Source: DATDAW01 sp036524675 (GTDB taxonomy: Bacteria; Verrucomicrobiota; Verrucomicrobiia; Chthoniobacterales; DASVRZ01). From it: a stretch of 24,552 nucleotides of DNA. Below are positions 6,926 through 14,754 of this stretch, one piece after another; position 1 is the stretch's first letter; the number at the start of each line of letters is the position of its first letter. The notes under the pieces were generated by a model. The model did not search any database. It was not told where the DNA came from and worked only from the letters and a program-made list of their open reading frames with translations. A program made the position numbers and the translations under genes. The DNA lies in contig DATDBU010000020.1 in assembly GCA_036524675.1 (NCBI GenBank), positions 1 through 24,552 on the forward strand, read 5' to 3'.

Positions 6926-7810
6926 ATGGACCGTCGGAGATTTCTTGTAACGGGAGTGGGATTGGGCTTCGGAGTAGTCGCGGGGTCCCTTGTGGCAACC
7001 GCAACGTCCATCGCACAAGCCCCGTTGAATCCTCGGAAGGAACAAACTTCGGCACCGTCTCCTTCGAACACCAACCAGAAGGCTCGTATCCTCATCACCG
7101 GCTCCGCTGACGGGCTTGGACATGCTGCGGCTAAAACGCTGCTCGCTGACGGATACCAAGTCGTTGTCCATGTTCGCTCCCAAGCTCGGCTCACCGCCGT
7201 GCAAGACCTTGTGGATCAGGGAGCCGTCGCGACAATCGGGGATCTTTCAGACTTCGCGCAGACGCGAGACCTCGCCAGCCAAGTCAATAAGATCGGGCAG
7301 ATGGATGCAGTGATTCATAACGCGGGTGTTTACTCCGGTCCACAAGTGCTCCCAGTAAACGTCGTTGCTCCGTATTTACTCACGGCGTTACTCCGTCGCC
7401 CCAAACGGCTGATCTATTTGAGCAGCAGTATGCACACCGGTGGACGAACAACCCTTAGTGGCATGGACTGGACTGGTCGCACCTCCACTGGTTCCTACTC
7501 GGACAGCAAGCTTTTCGTGACGACCCTTTCCGCGGCCGTCGCTCGAATTTGGCCTGACGTTCTCAGCAACTCTGTCGATCCGGGCTGGGTGCCTACCAAA
7601 ATGGGGGGAACTAATGCGCCAGATGACCTGCGGCTGGGACATCTTACGCAAGAGTGGCTTGCTACTAGCAATGATCCTGAAGCGCTTACTAGCGGAGGGT
7701 ATTGGCATCATCAACGACGCGTTAAGCCGCATCCCGCTGTCCACGATACAAAATTCCAAGCTCAGTTGCTCGACGCACTCGCTCGTACAACAGGCACTCT
7801 TCCGGCGTGA
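6926..7810 (+). CDS. SDR-family oxidoreductase with Tat-like signal
   Basis: From ATG 6926 the product has 294 residues and begins M-D-R-R-R-F-L-V, a twin-arginine motif followed by a hydrophobic Gly/Ala/Val stretch ending A-Q-A near 32. The SDR domain starts at residue 53: T-G-S-A-D-G-L-G (58-65), N-A-G (132-134), serines at 166-168 and Y191-S-D-S-K195. The C-terminal G-G-Y-W-H-H and H-P-A-V-H-D segments are typical of a distinct SDR subgroup. Earlier in-frame starts at 6818 (GTG) and 6869 would put 18-36 residues before the Tat motif; the box at 6871 and the motif position favour 6926. The interior (7105-7360) was copied into the relic at 3731-3987. Substrate is unknown. Confidence 0.85.
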   Translation: MDRRRFLVTGVGLGFGVVAGSLVATATSIAQAPLNPRKEQTSAPSPSNTNQKARILITGSADGLGHAAAKTLLADGYQVVVHVRSQARLTAVQDLVDQGAVATIGDLSDFAQTRDLASQVNKIGQMDAVIHNAGVYSGPQVLPVNVVAPYLLTALLRRPKRLIYLSSSMHTGGRTTLSGMDWTGRTSTGSYSDSKLFVTTLSAAVARIWPDVLSNSVDPGWVPTKMGGTNAPDDLRLGHLTQEWLATSNDPEALTSGGYWHHQRRVKPHPAVHDTKFQAQLLDALARTTGTLPA

Positions 7811-7840
7811 TTGATGGTCCAGCAGGACTCCTCACTTTAG

Positions 7841-7881
7841 AGCAAAATCCCGATAGGTAGAGCAAGAAGCGGTGCGACGGA
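7841..7881 (+). repeat. Dispersed inter-module repeat, copy 2
   Basis: Bases 7843-7881 (39 bp) are identical to 9221-9259. The copy begins 30 bases after the SDR stop and lies in the gap before the second efflux pump. Confidence 0.85.
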
Positions 7882-7964
7882 AAAGCTGTATCCAAGTAAC
7901 TTCATCGCAACTGAACCCATCGGATGTGCCTCGGCAACATCCAAACATCCGGGACTTGATGACT

Positions 7965-9218
7965 ATGGAAATTGGAACGCAATATACGATAACGAAAGCG
8001 ACGCAAGGAGGCATTTCCAAGCGACAGATGTGGAGCGCGGTTGGCTCGATGTCGCTATGCGCGGCGATGCTGATTGCCTCGGAATTCATGCCCGTCAGCC
8101 TGTTGACACCGATCGCCACTGACTTGGGCGCGACGAACGGAATGGCGGGGCAAGCAATCTCAATTTCCGGTCTTTTCGCAGTGGTAACCAGCTTGCTCAT
8201 TGCAACTCTCGCAGGCCGCTTCGATCGGCGCTATGTGCTGACGGGATTGACGGCTCTGATGCTGGCCTCGTTGGTCCTGATTGCCGAGGCTCCGAACTTC
8301 GGCGTGCTAATGGTGGCTCGGGCGCTTCTGGGCATGACTATCGGCGGTTTTTGGGCGCTGGCCACCGCTACGATCATGCGTTTGGTGCCGGAAGAGGCTG
8401 TTCCGAAGGCGCTGGGAGTGTTATATACAGGAAATGCGGTGGCCACCGCATTTGCTGCGCCTATTGGCAGCTATCTCGGCGGAATTATCGGCTGGCGCGG
8501 AGTCTTTTGGGCACTAGCGCCTATTGTCGTAATCAGCTTAATCTGGCAATGGGTGAGCCTGCCACCCATGCGGCCGGAAGCGGCCAATCCTGTCGGCAAA
8601 GTCTTCGGCTTGCTGAAACGGCGGAATGTCGCCTTTGCCATGCTAGGAGCGATGCTCAGTTTCGCAGGAGCGTTCAGCGTCTTTACTTATTTACGGCCAT
8701 TTCTTGAAAGCTATACTCGGGTCAGCGTGCCCCAACTGTCATTGCTCTTGTTTGCGTTGGGAGTGGCCGGATTTTTGGGCACATATGGAGCCACTGCGTT
8801 GCTTGGGCGCCGTCTTTATTCATTGCTCATGGGGCTGCCGCTGGCATTGGGAGCAGTCACACTCGGTATGCTGGCGAGCGGGCATGTGCTGTGGGGAGTA
8901 GCGGCAACGATGTTCGCTTGGGGAACGCTAAACTCGGCGATTCCGGTAGCGTGGGGCGCATGGCTGACGAAAGGAGTCAGCGACGAACCGGAGAGTGGAG
9001 GTGGGTTGATGGTGGCAGCGATTCAGCTCTCAATCATGCTGGGCGCGGCATTTGGCGGTTTGCTACTCGACCATATCTCGATCATGGCACCTTTCGTCGG
9101 CGGTGCTGTTCTTTTGGCTCTTGCCTCGCTGATCGTCGGCAATGGGGATCGCATCAAACCGCCTGGTGAATCTGCGGCAGTCGAAGCTCCGCAGGACATG
9201 GCAACGCTCATCAATTAG
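7965..9218 (+). CDS. DHA1-family MFS efflux transporter, copy 2
   Basis: The 417-residue, 12-span protein is a clear paralogue of the pump at 5483, sharing A-S-E-F-M-P-V-S-L-L-T-P-I, G-Q-A-I-S-I-S-G, a motif A variant (G-R-F-D-R-R), G-G-F-W, M-R-L-V-P and I-G-W-R-G. It is likely a proton-driven exporter of a small molecule. The start is set at ATG 7965 because it gives M-E-I-G-T-Q, matching M-E-I-T-A-Q of copy 1; ATG 7959 is two codons upstream and equally possible, while the open frame back to 7872 is not conserved. Copies of the dispersed repeat flank the gene on both sides, so the pump looks like one exchangeable cassette. Confidence 0.9.
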   Translation: MEIGTQYTITKATQGGISKRQMWSAVGSMSLCAAMLIASEFMPVSLLTPIATDLGATNGMAGQAISISGLFAVVTSLLIATLAGRFDRRYVLTGLTALMLASLVLIAEAPNFGVLMVARALLGMTIGGFWALATATIMRLVPEEAVPKALGVLYTGNAVATAFAAPIGSYLGGIIGWRGVFWALAPIVVISLIWQWVSLPPMRPEAANPVGKVFGLLKRRNVAFAMLGAMLSFAGAFSVFTYLRPFLESYTRVSVPQLSLLLFALGVAGFLGTYGATALLGRRLYSLLMGLPLALGAVTLGMLASGHVLWGVAATMFAWGTLNSAIPVAWGAWLTKGVSDEPESGGGLMVAAIQLSIMLGAAFGGLLLDHISIMAPFVGGAVLLALASLIVGNGDRIKPPGESAAVEAPQDMATLIN

Positions 9219-9259
9219 AAGCAAAATCCCGATAGGTAGAGCAAGAAGCGGTGCGACGG
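9219..9259 (+). repeat. Dispersed inter-module repeat, copy 3
   Basis: The copy starts directly after the stop codon of the second pump. Bases 9221-9259 are identical to 7843-7881, 1.38 kb upstream, so the pump lies between two direct repeats. Confidence 0.85.
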
Positions 9260-9287
9260 CAAAACCGCACCGGAGTAGCGTTCGAAA

Positions 9288-9320
9288 ATGAACAATCCAA
9301 TGAGCTTCGTGGACAAGGTC
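9288..9320 (+). pseudogene. Short SDR start relic
   Basis: ATG 9288 reads M-N-N-P-M-S-F-V-D-K-V, which matches the first 11 residues of the SDR cassettes at 1728 (M-N-N-S-L-D-F-S-G-K-V) and 875. Similarity then ends and the frame stops at about 9350. It is too short to be sure, but the position just after a pump and a repeat matches the MFS-then-SDR order seen elsewhere. Confidence 0.45.
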
Positions 9321-9378
9321 CCCAGTCGTCAAAGAATACCATCTATTTAACCTACTATCACTAAACAAAGTAAAACCT

Positions 9379-10446
9379 ATGAAAAAGATCATTTTGTCGC
9401 TAGCACTTCTGAGCGGCTCATTCTCTGCAATGGGCGCAGATATGTCCCACGGGGCGGACAATTTTTATAAAAGCGATCAGGCAACCGCGCAGAAAGTCAC
9501 CTTTAAGAATCAATACAACATGAACGTTGTCGGGAATCTTTTCATTCCAAAAAATCTCAACCAGAATGTAAAAAATCCCGCGATCATTGTCGGGCACCCT
9601 ATGGGCGCGGTGAAGGAACAAAGCTCGAATCTGTATGCCCAAAAATTGGCCGACCAGGGATTCGTTACTTTGGCCTTGGATTTGTCTTTCTGGGGAGAGA
9701 GCGAAGGCCAGCCTCGCAACGCGGTTTTGCCGGACGTTTATTCTGAGGATTTTAGCGCTGCGGTAGATTTCCTGGGCACCAGGCCATTTGTCGACAGAGC
9801 GCGTATCGGTGTTCTTGGGATTTGCGGCAGTGGCAGCTTTGTCATCAGTGCGGCCAAAATTGATCCGCGCATGAAAGCCATCGCGACGGTCAGCATGTAT
9901 GATATGGGCGCGGCCAACCGTAACGCGCTTAAACATTCCAAAACCCTCGACCAGCGAAAAGCAGAGCTTAAGGAGGCCGCCGAGCAACGCTATGTCGAGT
10001 TCACGGGTAGTGAAACCAAATACACCAGCGGGACAGATCATGAGCTGAATGAAAACACTCACCCCATTCAGCGTGAATTTTATGACTTCTACCGCACTCC
10101 AAGAGGGGAATTCACTCCTAAAAGCTCGTCGCCACAACTGACAACCCACCCAACGCTTACCAGTAACGTTAAATTCATGAACTTTTACCCGTTCGTAGAC
10201 ATTGAGACGATTTCTCCTCGTCCCATGCTTTTCATCACGGGTGAAACCGCTCATTCCCGGGAGTTCAGTGAAGATGCTTACAGGCTTGCTGGTGAGCCAA
10301 AGGAACTGGTCGTCGTGCCCAATGCCGGCCACGTCGATCTATATGACCGAGTTGGCCTCATTCCATGGGACAAACTCACATCTTTTTTCACCCAACATTT
10401 GAAACAGGGTGATGAGGGTACGCCAATCGCCGCCCTGAGGCGATGA
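9379..10446 (+). CDS. Secreted alpha/beta hydrolase with cysteine nucleophile
   Basis: The 355-residue product starts with a clean Sec signal (M-K-K-I-I-L-S-L-A-L-L-S-G-S-F-S-A-M-G-A) cleaved near residue 20. The fold shows H-P-M-G-A-V-K-E-Q (oxyanion region, about 73-81), the nucleophile elbow G-I-C-G-S-G with C149 in place of the usual serine, and N-A-G-H near 315 as catalytic histidine. Cysteine nucleophiles are known in dienelactone-hydrolase-type enzymes, but the substrate here is open. Related genes: a partial one at 24013 (G-I-C-G-G-G) and a tail fragment at 11014. It is AT-richer than the AKR and pao genes, suggesting separate acquisition. The C-terminal extension after H-L-K-Q is absent from the relic copy. 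Confidence 0.9.
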   Translation: MKKIILSLALLSGSFSAMGADMSHGADNFYKSDQATAQKVTFKNQYNMNVVGNLFIPKNLNQNVKNPAIIVGHPMGAVKEQSSNLYAQKLADQGFVTLALDLSFWGESEGQPRNAVLPDVYSEDFSAAVDFLGTRPFVDRARIGVLGICGSGSFVISAAKIDPRMKAIATVSMYDMGAANRNALKHSKTLDQRKAELKEAAEQRYVEFTGSETKYTSGTDHELNENTHPIQREFYDFYRTPRGEFTPKSSSPQLTTHPTLTSNVKFMNFYPFVDIETISPRPMLFITGETAHSREFSEDAYRLAGEPKELVVVPNAGHVDLYDRVGLIPWDKLTSFFTQHLKQGDEGTPIAALRR

Positions 10447-10522
10447 TGAGGCCATGGCATTTTGAGTGCGACCAGCTCGTGCCTGATACAGCGCGACCGC
10501 TGAACCTGAGGGAAATGATCAC

Positions 10523-10987
10523 ATGAACGCGATTACGAATACCCTAACAATCTTCCTGATTGGCGCTCTGTCACTTTTACCCTCAGACACAAAGGGACAG
10601 GCTGCTCCTGAAACGAACAGAGATAAAAGGGAAATGAAGATTAATATCACCATCGATGGAAATACAGCTGTTGCGGTTCTCGAAGATAACCCTGTGGCGC
10701 GAGAGTTCGTTTCGCTGCTTCCCTTAACGGCCGACTTCGAGGACTTCGCATCAAGCGAGAAGATCAGCTATCTCTCTCGCAAGCTGAATATCAAAAACAG
10801 CGATGCTAACTACGAGGCTGAAGTCTGGGATATTACTTATTATATTCCTTGGGGAAATTTGGCCATTTTTTACAAAGGCTACGCGCCTTCGAAAGACTTG
10901 GCCAAGATCGGGCGGATCGTTTCAGGAAATCAGTTCCTCACGCAAGAGCGTTCGTTCAAAGCTCGGATCGAGCGCGCAGAAGACTAG
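10523..10987 (+). CDS. Exported cyclophilin-like fold protein, copy 2
   Basis: The 154-residue product has a short signal peptide (hydrophobic T-I-F-L-I-G-A-L-S-L-L, cleavage near G-Q-A). Its cyclophilin-like barrel shares S-L-L-P-L-T, K-I-S-Y-L-S-R-K-L, D-I-T-Y-Y, P-W-G-N-L-A-I-F-Y-K and K-I-G-R-I with the copy at 2037. The start ATG 10523 has GAGGGA upstream. It follows the alpha/beta hydrolase after 76 bases, and the hydrolase-cyclophilin pairing is repeated as a relic immediately downstream. Function is not established for this family; the fold suggests binding of a small ligand or peptide in the periplasm. Confidence 0.85.
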   Translation: MNAITNTLTIFLIGALSLLPSDTKGQAAPETNRDKREMKINITIDGNTAVAVLEDNPVAREFVSLLPLTADFEDFASSEKISYLSRKLNIKNSDANYEAEVWDITYYIPWGNLAIFYKGYAPSKDLAKIGRIVSGNQFLTQERSFKARIERAED

Positions 10988-11013
10988 ATGCAGAAAAGTT
11001 ATGAATAAATTCC

Positions 11014-11130
11014 GGAAAACCCAAGGAGTTGGTCATTGTTCCGGGTGCGGGCCATGTCGATCTCTACGGCCGCGTGAATTTGATTCCGTGGGACAAGCTC
11101 ACGTCCTTTTTCACCAAGAATCTCAAGTAG
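11014..11130 (+). pseudogene. C-terminal relic of a second alpha/beta hydrolase
   Basis: Bases 11014-11130 read G-K-P-K-E-L-V-I-V-P-G-A-G-H-V-D-L-Y-G-R-V and on to F-F-T-K-N-L-K-stop. This matches the last 40 or so residues of the hydrolase domain at 9379 (E-P-K-E-L-V-V-V-P-N-A-G-H-V-D-L-Y) apart from a few substitutions. The catalytic histidine is kept but everything upstream is gone, and there is no start codon. It sits between two cyclophilin-like paralogues, so a hydrolase-cyclophilin pair was duplicated and the second hydrolase then mostly deleted. Confidence 0.85.
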
Positions 11131-11161
11131 GCCGAAGCACACTTCAACTTAGGACAACCGC

Positions 11162-11611
11162 ATGAATTATCGAGCAACGATACTTGGCATCTTGGTCATT
11201 GCTTTGACTTCTTTGATTCCTTCAAAGGGCGTGGCCCAAAATGACAACAAGAACACGGCAGAGAATCAGATGAAAGTTCAGATAGGATCAAAAACCTTCA
11301 CAGCCACACTCTACGACAATGCCACGGCGACCGCATTCAAAGCAATGTTGCCGCTAACGTTGGACATGAGCGATGTGAACAGAAACGAGAAGTATTTCAA
11401 GTTTTCGAAAAACCTGCCCACGAATGACTCAAATCCGGGGGCCATCCATACTGGCGATTTGATGATCTGGAGTTCCCGCGGTCTGGTGCTGTTCTACAAG
11501 AGTTTTTCAACTTCATCCAGCTACACAAAGATCGGTCGTATCAATGATCCCAGCGGACTAGCAGATGCAGTCGGCTCGGGAAATGTCACGGTCAGATTTG
11601 AACTGAAGTAA
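11162..11611 (+). CDS. Exported cyclophilin-like fold protein, copy 3
   Basis: The 149-residue product has a signal peptide (hydrophobic I-L-G-I-L-V-I-A-L-T-S-L-I, cleavage near V-A-Q). Its barrel has M-K-V-Q-I-G, the T-A-T-L-Y-D-N-A-T-A segment shared with copy 1, M-L-P-L-T-L, G-D-L-M-I-W and L-V-L-F-Y-K, ending K-I-G-R-I. It is more divergent than copies 1 and 2: W-G-N-L-A-I is replaced by S-R-G-L-V-L, and K-I-S-Y by K-Y-F-K. It therefore may represent a separate lineage rather than a recent duplicate. It lies 31 bases after the hydrolase tail relic and 55 bases before AKR copy 2. Confidence 0.82.
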   Translation: MNYRATILGILVIALTSLIPSKGVAQNDNKNTAENQMKVQIGSKTFTATLYDNATATAFKAMLPLTLDMSDVNRNEKYFKFSKNLPTNDSNPGAIHTGDLMIWSSRGLVLFYKSFSTSSSYTKIGRINDPSGLADAVGSGNVTVRFELK

Positions 11612-11666
11612 GAACCTAACAACAGAGAATCCTTATTCATCCATTCCAACCTGAAAGGTATCGAGC

Positions 11667-12851
11667 ATGAACTCGCAGAACATCAATGATCGTGAGACCG
11701 CAAAAGAGTCCGGCTTGGCATCCAACCGACGTGGTTTCCTCAAAGCAGTAGGCATAACGGCCGCTGGCGCGGCGCTGCCAATGGGCGCTGCATCGTGGGC
11801 GGGCACCGCCGCCGCGCAGTCCACGCAAACCACACAGGGCGGCAGCAACCAACCCTACACCATGAGGACACGCAAGCTGGGCGGCCTAAAAGTGTCGGAA
11901 CTGGGCTTCGGCTGCATGAGCATGAGCGCCAACTACGGTCCGCCCATCGACAAGGCCCAAGGCATTCGCGTGATCCGCGACGCCTATGAGCGCGGCATCA
12001 CGTTCTTCGATACTGCCGAGGTTTATGGCCCCTACGTGAACGAGGAGCTCGTCGCCGAGGCGCTGGGGCCGGTGCGCGATCATGTGGCCATTGCCACCAA
12101 GTTCGGCTTCAAGATCGACGGCACGAACGGCCTGGACAGCCGTCCCGAACGCATCCGCCGCGTGGTCGAGGAGTCGCTCAAGCGCCTGAAGACCGACCGC
12201 ATCGACCTCTACTACCAGCACCGTGTCGATCTGACCGTGCCGATCGAGGACGTGGCCGGGACGATCAAGGATCTGATCCAGCAGGGCAAGGTGCTGCACT
12301 TCGGCCTGTCCGAGGCGAGCGCGCGCACCATTCGCCACGCCCACGCCGTGCAGCCCGTGGCCGCGATCCAAACCGAATACTCGATCATGGAGCGCAGCGT
12401 GGAGCACAACGACGTCTTGCAGGCGTGCGAGGAACTGAGCATCGGTTTCGTGCCGTGGGGGCCGTTGGGTCAGGGCTTCCTGCCCGGCAAGCTGCCTCTG
12501 GATGCACAGGCCGGCTTCGATGGGAAGGTGGACCTGCGCAAGACCTTCCCCCGCTTCAGCCGCGAGGTCATGGAGGCCAATCAGCCCATCCTCGCTTTCC
12601 TGAAGGCATTTGGCGAGAAGAAGGGTGCAACGCGCGCCCAGATCGCCCTGGCCTGGCTGGCGGCGCAAAAGCCCTGGATCGTCTCCATCCCCGGAACCAC
12701 CAAGCTGGACCATTCACGCGAGAACCTGAGTTCGATCAACGTCAACCTCACGCCGGAAGACCTGCGCGAGATTGAGGCGGCCATGGCAAAGATCACCGTG
12801 CATGGCGGTCGCATGGACGCGAAGCAGATGGATCAGATCGGCAAGGACTGA
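11667..12851 (+). CDS. Tat-type aldo/keto reductase, copy 2
   Basis: The 394-residue product is a paralogue of the gene at 4142, with a twin-arginine signal (R-R-G-F-L-K, RR at 21-22) and the same catalytic Asp, Tyr, Lys and His (F-F-D-T-A-E-V-Y-G, A-T-K-F-G, Y-Y-Q-H-R). From V-I-R-D-A-Y onward only about 15 of 293 residues differ, whereas the first 95 residues differ at many positions and include a two-residue insertion. About 37 bases of the untranslated leader (11636-11666) also resemble those before AKR copy 1 (CATCCATTC, AAAGG, TATCGA). It is probably an NADPH-type carbonyl reductase. It precedes the Zn-ADH by 106 bases, so the two may be cotranscribed. Confidence 0.93.
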   Translation: MNSQNINDRETAKESGLASNRRGFLKAVGITAAGAALPMGAASWAGTAAAQSTQTTQGGSNQPYTMRTRKLGGLKVSELGFGCMSMSANYGPPIDKAQGIRVIRDAYERGITFFDTAEVYGPYVNEELVAEALGPVRDHVAIATKFGFKIDGTNGLDSRPERIRRVVEESLKRLKTDRIDLYYQHRVDLTVPIEDVAGTIKDLIQQGKVLHFGLSEASARTIRHAHAVQPVAAIQTEYSIMERSVEHNDVLQACEELSIGFVPWGPLGQGFLPGKLPLDAQAGFDGKVDLRKTFPRFSREVMEANQPILAFLKAFGEKKGATRAQIALAWLAAQKPWIVSIPGTTKLDHSRENLSSINVNLTPEDLREIEAAMAKITVHGGRMDAKQMDQIGKD

Positions 12852-12860
12852 CACGTCGAT

Positions 12861-12917
12861 CTCCATGACCTCACCGTCGATGGAGAATGACAATCGTCTG
12901 ACCATGAACGCATGGTC
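12861..12917. other. Two small inverted repeats between AKR copy 2 and ADH
   Basis: CTCCAT/ATGGAG (12861-12866 and 12880-12885) and GACCATG-AACG-CATGGTC (12900-12917) form consecutive hairpins. Neither has a T-run. The second overlaps an in-frame ATG at 12904 that could extend the ADH by 18 residues, and would mask that start in the transcript. Confidence 0.35.
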
Positions 12918-12957
12918 ATCCAGCGACGGCTTAATTCCATCAACTCATGACAATTTT

Positions 12958-14001
12958 ATGAAAACGACAACCGTGCAGGCTTACGGATCGGAGTCTCCGA
13001 CTGATTCCATCCATGAAATGAACATCGAACGGAGGGCCTTGTTGCCCAACGATGTCGAGATCGACATCCTCTTCTGTGGGATTTGCCACTCGGATCTTCA
13101 CGCGGTGAAAAACGATTGGGGGGCCACCACCTATCCGATAGTGCCAGGACACGAGATCGTGGGGCGCGTTACTAAAATCGGTAGTGAGGTTAGCAAATTC
13201 AAGGTCGGAGATTTGGCCGCTATTGGATGCATCGTGGACAGTTGTCGTCATTGCACTCACTGTCACGAAGGGGAAGAGCAGTTTTGCGAGAATGGCTGGA
13301 CGGTCGTTTTCAACGCCCCCGACAAGCACTTGGGTGGACAAACCTACGGCGGCTTCTCCCAAGCCATCGTGGCCGATGCCAACTATGTTCTGAAAATACC
13401 GGAGTCGCTTGACTTGGCGGCATCCGCCCCACTGCTTTGCGCGGGAATCACCGTGTATTCCCCTTTGAAACATTGGAAGGCGGGACCGGGAAAAAAGGTG
13501 GGAATCATTGGTATTGGTGGCTTGGGCCACATGGCCATCAAAATCGCCAGGGCGATGGATGCGCACGTCGTCGTTTTCACGACCTCTGCCGCAAAAATGG
13601 ACGATGCGAAAAAGCTGGGGGCCGATGAGGCGGTTTTATCGACGGATTCCTCCCAAATGAAGGGGCAGACTGGATTCGATATGATTCTGGACACGGTTTC
13701 CGCAAAACATGATGTGAATCCTTATTTGGACGCTTTGAAAGTCGATGGAAGCCTGGTTCTGGTCGGCTTGCCCAATCAGCCCTTGGAAGTCGGTGCGTTT
13801 AATGTGGTGAACGGGCGCAAGAGTTTTTCTGGCTCGAACATCGGCGGCATCGCCGAGACGCAGGAAGTAATCGACTTCTGCGCAGATCATCAGATTACCG
13901 CTGATATTGAACTGGTTAAAACAAGCGAGATCGATGCGGCGTTTCATCGATTGGAGCAGGGAGAGGTCAAGTATCGTTTCGTCATTGATATGAAATCCTA
14001 G
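12958..14001 (+). CDS. Zinc-dependent alcohol dehydrogenase, YahK/cinnamyl type
   Basis: The 347-residue product begins M-K-T-T-T-V-Q-A-Y-G. The catalytic zinc site is C40-G-I-C-H-S-D-L-H with G-H-E-I-V-G. The structural zinc has the four-Cys lobe C-R-H-C-T-H-C then C in E-Q-F-C. The cofactor loop is G-I-G-G-L-G-H. This wording is that of the NADP-dependent YahK/AdhA branch, which reduces a wide range of aldehydes to alcohols in the cytoplasm. An in-frame ATG at 12904 is possible, but homologous N-termini begin at M-K-T-T-T-like sequences; no clear ribosome site precedes either. It ends K-Y-R-F-V-I-D-M-K-S, the signature also seen in two ADH tail relics in the window. Confidence 0.92.
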   Translation: MKTTTVQAYGSESPTDSIHEMNIERRALLPNDVEIDILFCGICHSDLHAVKNDWGATTYPIVPGHEIVGRVTKIGSEVSKFKVGDLAAIGCIVDSCRHCTHCHEGEEQFCENGWTVVFNAPDKHLGGQTYGGFSQAIVADANYVLKIPESLDLAASAPLLCAGITVYSPLKHWKAGPGKKVGIIGIGGLGHMAIKIARAMDAHVVVFTTSAAKMDDAKKLGADEAVLSTDSSQMKGQTGFDMILDTVSAKHDVNPYLDALKVDGSLVLVGLPNQPLEVGAFNVVNGRKSFSGSNIGGIAETQEVIDFCADHQITADIELVKTSEIDAAFHRLEQGEVKYRFVIDMKS

Positions 14002-14051
14002 TCGGCGCGCTGTAATGCGTGCTCCTGCTCGACACAAACTTCTCAAAATAC

Positions 14052-14621
14052 ATGGCAACTATATCCATTATCTACTTCACAGGCTCTGGCCACACGGCAA
14101 AATTGGCCGAGGCCATTGGCAACGGGGCGGCTTCCGTCGAAGGCGTGAAAACCCACCTGCTCTCCATCACAGGCGACGACATTGTTAAGGGCCGCTACAA
14201 GAATGATGACGTCATGGCCGCGCTCGATGCGAGCGACGCCGTCATTTTCGGCAGTCCGACTTACATGGGCGGCCCCGCGGCGCAGTTTAAGGCGTTTGCC
14301 GACGCGACTGTGGAAGCTTGGTCGGCCCAGAAGTGGCGCGACAAGTTCGCGTCCGGTTTCACGGTTTCCGGCGCCCCGAGCGGCGACAAGTTCAACACGC
14401 TCCAATACTTTCACACACTCGCCATGGAGCATGGCATGATCTGGATCGGCACGGGCGAAATGCCGATGCAGCCCAACGGAGTGAATCGTCTGGGCAGTTG
14501 GATCGGAGCGATGGCGCTGGCCCGACCCGATGAATCGCCCGACGAGGCGCCGAACAACGCGGACAAATCGACCGGTGAATTGCTCGGCAAACGTGTCGCT
14601 CGATTCGTTTCAAAAATGTGA
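14052..14621 (+). CDS. Flavodoxin-family / WrbA-like NAD(P)H:quinone reductase
   Basis: The 189-residue product opens with I-S-I-I-Y-F-T-G-S-G-H-T, the FMN phosphate-binding loop of flavodoxins. It continues with F-G-S-P-T-Y-M-G-G-P-A-A-Q-F-K-A-F, the WrbA/flavodoxin-like FMN loop, and G-A-P-S-G-D. Such proteins transfer two electrons from NAD(P)H to quinones and limit redox cycling. ATG 14052 was chosen because the first beta strand follows directly; the upstream in-frame codons to 14019 add no homologous sequence. It follows the ADH by 50 bases on the same strand, so the two are likely cotranscribed. Confidence 0.87.
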   Translation: MATISIIYFTGSGHTAKLAEAIGNGAASVEGVKTHLLSITGDDIVKGRYKNDDVMAALDASDAVIFGSPTYMGGPAAQFKAFADATVEAWSAQKWRDKFASGFTVSGAPSGDKFNTLQYFHTLAMEHGMIWIGTGEMPMQPNGVNRLGSWIGAMALARPDESPDEAPNNADKSTGELLGKRVARFVSKM

Positions 14622-14689
14622 ACGGCTCGAAAATGTCGGGCCACAACCTTTGCCAATCGGCAAATCACGTAACTCACCTCAGCTTGATC

Positions 14690-14740
14690 GAGAGATATCG
14701 CATTTCCATCGACATGGCATCTCTCAAGACAGCGCGATAG
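14690..14740 (+). pseudogene. C-terminal relic of a second Zn-ADH
   Basis: Bases 14690-14740 read E-R-Y-R-I-S-I-D-M-A-S-L-K-T-A-R-stop, the terminal strand of a YahK-type ADH. The DNA matches 436-474 (the ADH tail in the first relic) more closely than it matches the end of the intact ADH. The two relics therefore share a source that is not the intact gene. It lies between the flavodoxin and RibD-like genes with no other ADH sequence before it. Confidence 0.65.
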
Positions 14741-14754
14741 ACTGTTCTTTCAAT

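Noticed and set aside
7841..9259. Integron-like cassette array with attC sites
   Set aside because: The repeats lack the GTTRRRY/RYYYAAC core sites and the imperfect palindromic form of attC, and there is no integrase in view.
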